Origin: Phytopythium helicoides
Lineage: Eukaryota; Oomycota; Peronosporomycetes; Pythiales; Pythiaceae
Reading direction: 5' to 3'
NCBI GenBank assembly: GCA_024867545.1
Contig: JANFNE010000032.1
Location: forward strand, 434,001 to 498,000
DNA length: 64,000 nt
Part shown: positions 61,210-64,000 of the stretch, one piece after another
Numbering within the stretch: the first letter of the stretch is position 1
Layout of the letters: every line of letters begins with the position of its first letter
Notes under the pieces: generated by a model
What the model was told of the DNA's origin: nothing
Seen by the model: the letters and a program-made list of their open reading frames with translations, nothing else
Databases searched by the model: none
Program-made: the position numbers and the translations under genes

Positions 61210-62859
61210 ATGAAGACCGTGAACGGCGTGGTGCCGCAGCCGCCGACCAGCAAACTCGACTTCACGACCTACGAGTCCCCGCTCGACTTTGAGCGCGGCT
61301 CGTTCGAGGACAATGGCGGCCGCTTTGTGGCCGGCGACCAGTTCTACAACCACGAGATGTACGGCAGCCTGCGCAAGGGCGGAGCGGTCGACTGGTACTC
61401 GCTCGAGTGCCTCGGGCTCGCAGCAGCCACCTTCACCTCCATGCTCTCCTATCAGGCGCTCATCGTGCTCGTGCAGCCCATGTACAACTCCCAGCTCGGA
61501 CTCACGTCCTCGCAGGTCGTGGTCGTTGCACGACTCGTGCAGCTGCCCATGGCGCTCAGCTTTCTCGTTGGCCTGCTATCCGACTGCTACCCCATCATGG
61601 GCATGCGCCGCAAGGGCTACATGATCATTGGATGCATCCTCAACGCCGTCGCAGTGTTCTCTATCGCCGGACTCAGCGCCTACTTTGACGGACAGGGAGA
61701 AGATGTCACCCGCGAGACCTGGGAGGTCGTCATCGCGCTCATCCTTGTGTCGCTCGCCAGTATCGGCTGCATCATCACCTACGTCTGCGTGCACACGCGC
61801 GTGATTGAGTACTCGCAGCGCGAGTCGCTGCGCGATCGTGGCGCCATCCAGGCCTCGTACCTCATCTTCCGCCGCTACACGTCCGTGTTCACGTCCGTCA
61901 TGACGTTCCTCATGCTTGGCACGGGTGCCGAGCCCAACATTCCCGTTTGGTCGTGCCTCGTCATTCTCGGCATTGTGTCAATTTTGCCGCTGCCGGTCGT
62001 CATGCGCTACTGGAAGGAGGAGGTGTACTCGCTGAACACGTCCATGAAGATCCGCACGCAGATCCTGTGGAAGATCATGCAGCAGAAGGCTGTGTGGCGT
62101 ATCCTGGCGTTCATTTGGTTCTTCACGCTGTTCCTCGGCATCAAGTTCAGCAACTCGACGGCGGTCATTAGCAAGTGGGCAGGTGCATCCGGCGACAACT
62201 CGCTCGTGGTCAAGACCATCTCGGACGTGGTCATGATCTCCATCATGTTTGCCTGGCGCTACTTCTTCATGAACCGCCAGTGGCCAATCTTCTTCGGCAT
62301 GGCGCCGCTCTTCCAGATCGTGCCCCACCTCTTCGTAGCATTCATGACGGCGCTTGACGTTGTGCGCAACCGCTACTTCTACCGCGTCTTCTACTCGATG
62401 ACATACGTGGCCGACGGCATTGGTCTGTTGAACACGATCGTGCCCGTGACGGAGATCGTCCAGGAGGGCTCGGAGGGAGCGCTGATCGGCCTGACATTGA
62501 CGCTGCAGCGCTGCGTCAACATCTTCGTCGACACCAACTCATACGGCATCTTCAAGGGCACCAACTACTACAGCACCGAAGAAGTGGCCGCCGACACCTC
62601 GGGCGCTCACTGGGACGTGCTGTTGTCGCTATTCCTCAACTTCGGTCTCAACGCGCTCGCGTGGATCGGCCTCTTTTTCCTACCGTCGCAGAAGCTCGAT
62701 GCTCAGCAGCTGCGCATGTACGGCGGCTTCACCAAGGCTGCCAGTGGCTGTATCGTCGCCTTCTGTCTCGTGCTCTTCTTGTACTCGCTGATCGTGACCA
62801 TCATGTCGTTCGTGCCCAGCGCCGCGTGCTCAATCCTCGTTGGAGGCACCGACTGCTAA
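61210..62859 (+). CDS. BT1/folate-biopterin transporter (FBT) family protein, copy 3
   Basis: Intronless, 549 codons from ATG at 61210. A hydrophilic N-terminus (about 75 aa) is followed by twelve predicted membrane segments. The BT1 hallmark loop is SDCYPIMGMRRKGYM (residues 124-138). Also typical are FVAGDQFYNHEMYGSLRKGG before the first helix, and NTIVPVTEIVQEGSEGALIG with LQRCVNIFVDT in the second half. Length and layout match classical oomycete FBT proteins better than copies 1 and 2. It is in tandem with a second such gene starting at 63516. Family members carry folates, pterins or other small solutes; the substrate here is unknown. Confidence 0.9.
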   Translation: MKTVNGVVPQPPTSKLDFTTYESPLDFERGSFEDNGGRFVAGDQFYNHEMYGSLRKGGAVDWYSLECLGLAAATFTSMLSYQALIVLVQPMYNSQLGLTSSQVVVVARLVQLPMALSFLVGLLSDCYPIMGMRRKGYMIIGCILNAVAVFSIAGLSAYFDGQGEDVTRETWEVVIALILVSLASIGCIITYVCVHTRVIEYSQRESLRDRGAIQASYLIFRRYTSVFTSVMTFLMLGTGAEPNIPVWSCLVILGIVSILPLPVVMRYWKEEVYSLNTSMKIRTQILWKIMQQKAVWRILAFIWFFTLFLGIKFSNSTAVISKWAGASGDNSLVVKTISDVVMISIMFAWRYFFMNRQWPIFFGMAPLFQIVPHLFVAFMTALDVVRNRYFYRVFYSMTYVADGIGLLNTIVPVTEIVQEGSEGALIGLTLTLQRCVNIFVDTNSYGIFKGTNYYSTEEVAADTSGAHWDVLLSLFLNFGLNALAWIGLFFLPSQKLDAQQLRMYGGFTKAASGCIVAFCLVLFLYSLIVTIMSFVPSAACSILVGGTDC

Positions 62860-63515
62860 TCCAGCAAGTGGCACGTTGCTGAGCTAGTCCAGAAGTGAAT
62901 CGAAAAGTATTTTATGTATGAAAAATGGGATCTCCATGCGTGCTCTCTACAATCTTGCATCTGGCGAATGTTCCCATCGCGACCAGAACGTGTTGTTGCA
63001 TGCGGCACGCAACTTGCATGACGTCAGTCGAGGAGGGTGGTCATCACTTCTATGAAAGTCTCTTGTGCAAGGTGTCGAAAAAAAAGAGTATCCATGGGGA
63101 TCGGGAAATCATGGTAAGAACACTTGCCATGTGCTTCGGATTAGAACGTAGTGGAGTTGTACATCAGACAAAGGCGCGGGACGACGCGAACGCCAGCGTT
63201 GCTCACATCACTATTCCCATCTCTGCCGCTCTACTATCAATGCGTATGTACCCTTGGTGTATGCATTCGCAGCCGCGCTGGACGTCAACTGCTGCAGATG
63301 GTGACTTGCGACCAAGTTTCAGGCCAAGAGGATCACAGCCCAGCTGGTGATGTTGATTTCCACCTGGGAGAATGCGGTGAGAGAGGGTGAGGACCAGGTC
63401 GGGCTGCGTCCTGACCCCATGGGATGCATCTCTTCACAGTGCTCACTTCTGCCTGCGCTTCGTTGAGCGACTTCGTCAGCACTGGATGTGGCCAGACGCT
63501 ACGAACTACAACAAA
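62860..63515. other. Intergenic region between tandem transporters
   Basis: 656 bp with no supported gene. Presumed terminator of copy 3 and promoter of copy 4. Confidence 0.45.
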
Positions 63516-64000
63516 ATGAGCGGCGCACCAGGATTCAAGACCTTCCAGTCGCCGTCGGGGACGGAAAACGCTAGTGATCTGGGACATCAGCCCCACCTAC
63601 CGACAGGACCAAGCAGCAACGTCGAGACTCCCGACTCCCGGTTCATTGCCGGGCACCAGTTCTACAACCATGAGATGTATGGCAGTCTACGCAAGGGAGG
63701 CGCCGTCAATTTCTGGTCGATGGAGTGCCTCGGCCTGATTGCCGCCACTTTTTCCTCAGTTTTCTCGCTGACTACTCTAAACACCGTCTTCCAGCCACTG
63801 CTTCAAATGCAATTTGGTTTATCGACTGAAGAAAGTGTGGCAGCACAGCGGCTTACAACCATGCCTCTCGTGTTCAGCTTCTTCGTCGGCATGTTGTCTG
63901 ATTCCTACCCGATTATGGGGATGCGGCGCAAGGGCTACACAGTTGTGGGACTTATCGTGACGACACTGAGCTTTCTCGTGATGGCTGCCCTTAGCAGTGC
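63516..64000 (+). CDS. BT1/folate-biopterin transporter (FBT) family protein, copy 4, cut by right edge
   Basis: The frame opens at ATG 63516 (MSGAPGFKTFQSPSGTENAS) and is still open at the window end, about 161 codons. It repeats the copy-3 N-terminal signature (FIAGHQFYNHEMYGSLRKGG, then FWSMECLGL) and the BT1 loop SDSYPIMGMRRKGYT. The first three membrane segments are visible. A tandem duplicate of the gene at 61210; intact as far as it can be read. Confidence 0.88.
   Translation, partial: MSGAPGFKTFQSPSGTENASDLGHQPHLPTGPSSNVETPDSRFIAGHQFYNHEMYGSLRKGGAVNFWSMECLGLIAATFSSVFSLTTLNTVFQPLLQMQFGLSTEESVAAQRLTTMPLVFSFFVGMLSDSYPIMGMRRKGYTVVGLIVTTLSFLVMAALSS

Noticed and set aside
1..64000. tRNA or rRNA genes and secreted RXLR/CRN effector genes
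   Set aside because: Reading by eye found no T-loop-like tRNA core with matching arms, no rRNA segment, and no secreted ORF with an RXLR-EER or LFLAK motif. A covariance-model or HMM scan would be decisive.

Overview
The window looks like nuclear DNA of an oomycete (Phytophthora/Pythium-type stramenopile). The signs are closely packed genes on both strands, one to seven short GT-AG introns (about 40-80 nt) in roughly half of them, a single-polypeptide fungal-type fatty acid synthase, several folate-biopterin-transporter (BT1) family genes, a mitochondrial NadA and an EF-hand CorA channel. The genus cannot be fixed from the sequence alone. Exon joins were inferred by hand from splice consensus, reading phase and family conservation.

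Layout. 1-803 (-): mitochondrial quinolinate synthase, running off the left edge. 804-3748: gene-poor, AT-richer DNA with a diverged direct repeat and decayed ORFs. 3749-11703: two SLC44 choline-transporter-like paralogues (+) flanking a CorA/EF-hand channel (-) and a degenerate SET-domain gene (-). 11939-14914: BTB-Kelch (-) and ATG12 (+). 14995-16767: a divergent pair of poorly characterised genes. 16875-24699: two BT1-family transporters in opposite orientation, around an RRM/CCCH RNA-binding gene (-) and the cohesin acetyltransferase ECO1 (+). 25351-37587: one intronless 4078-codon fatty acid synthase carrying the whole beta and alpha chains plus two ACP units. 37575-38003: short palindromes and foldbacks. 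38064-39050: SLC35B1-like nucleotide-sugar transporter. 39209-49291: two kinesin-4-like genes head to head. 49658-51520 (-): D-amino-acid dehydrogenase-like oxidoreductase. 53618-56539: exocyst SEC10. 56578-57778 (-): cyclin Y. 57904-59987: RRP1/Nop52. 61210-64000: two tandem BT1-family transporters, the second cut by the right edge.

The most notable object is the minus-strand kinesin gene at 39209-44887. Eight exons join in phase into about 1750 residues: a kinesin-4-type motor, a long coiled coil, and then a complete-looking MAP65/Ase1/PRC1 module. In animals KIF4A and PRC1 are separate proteins that bind each other on antiparallel midzone microtubules; here motor and crosslinker appear covalently fused. 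Its head-to-head neighbour is an unfused kinesin-4-like paralogue. The neighbourhood also holds ECO1, SEC10, cyclin Y and RRP1, but these look like ordinary housekeeping neighbours rather than a functional cluster.
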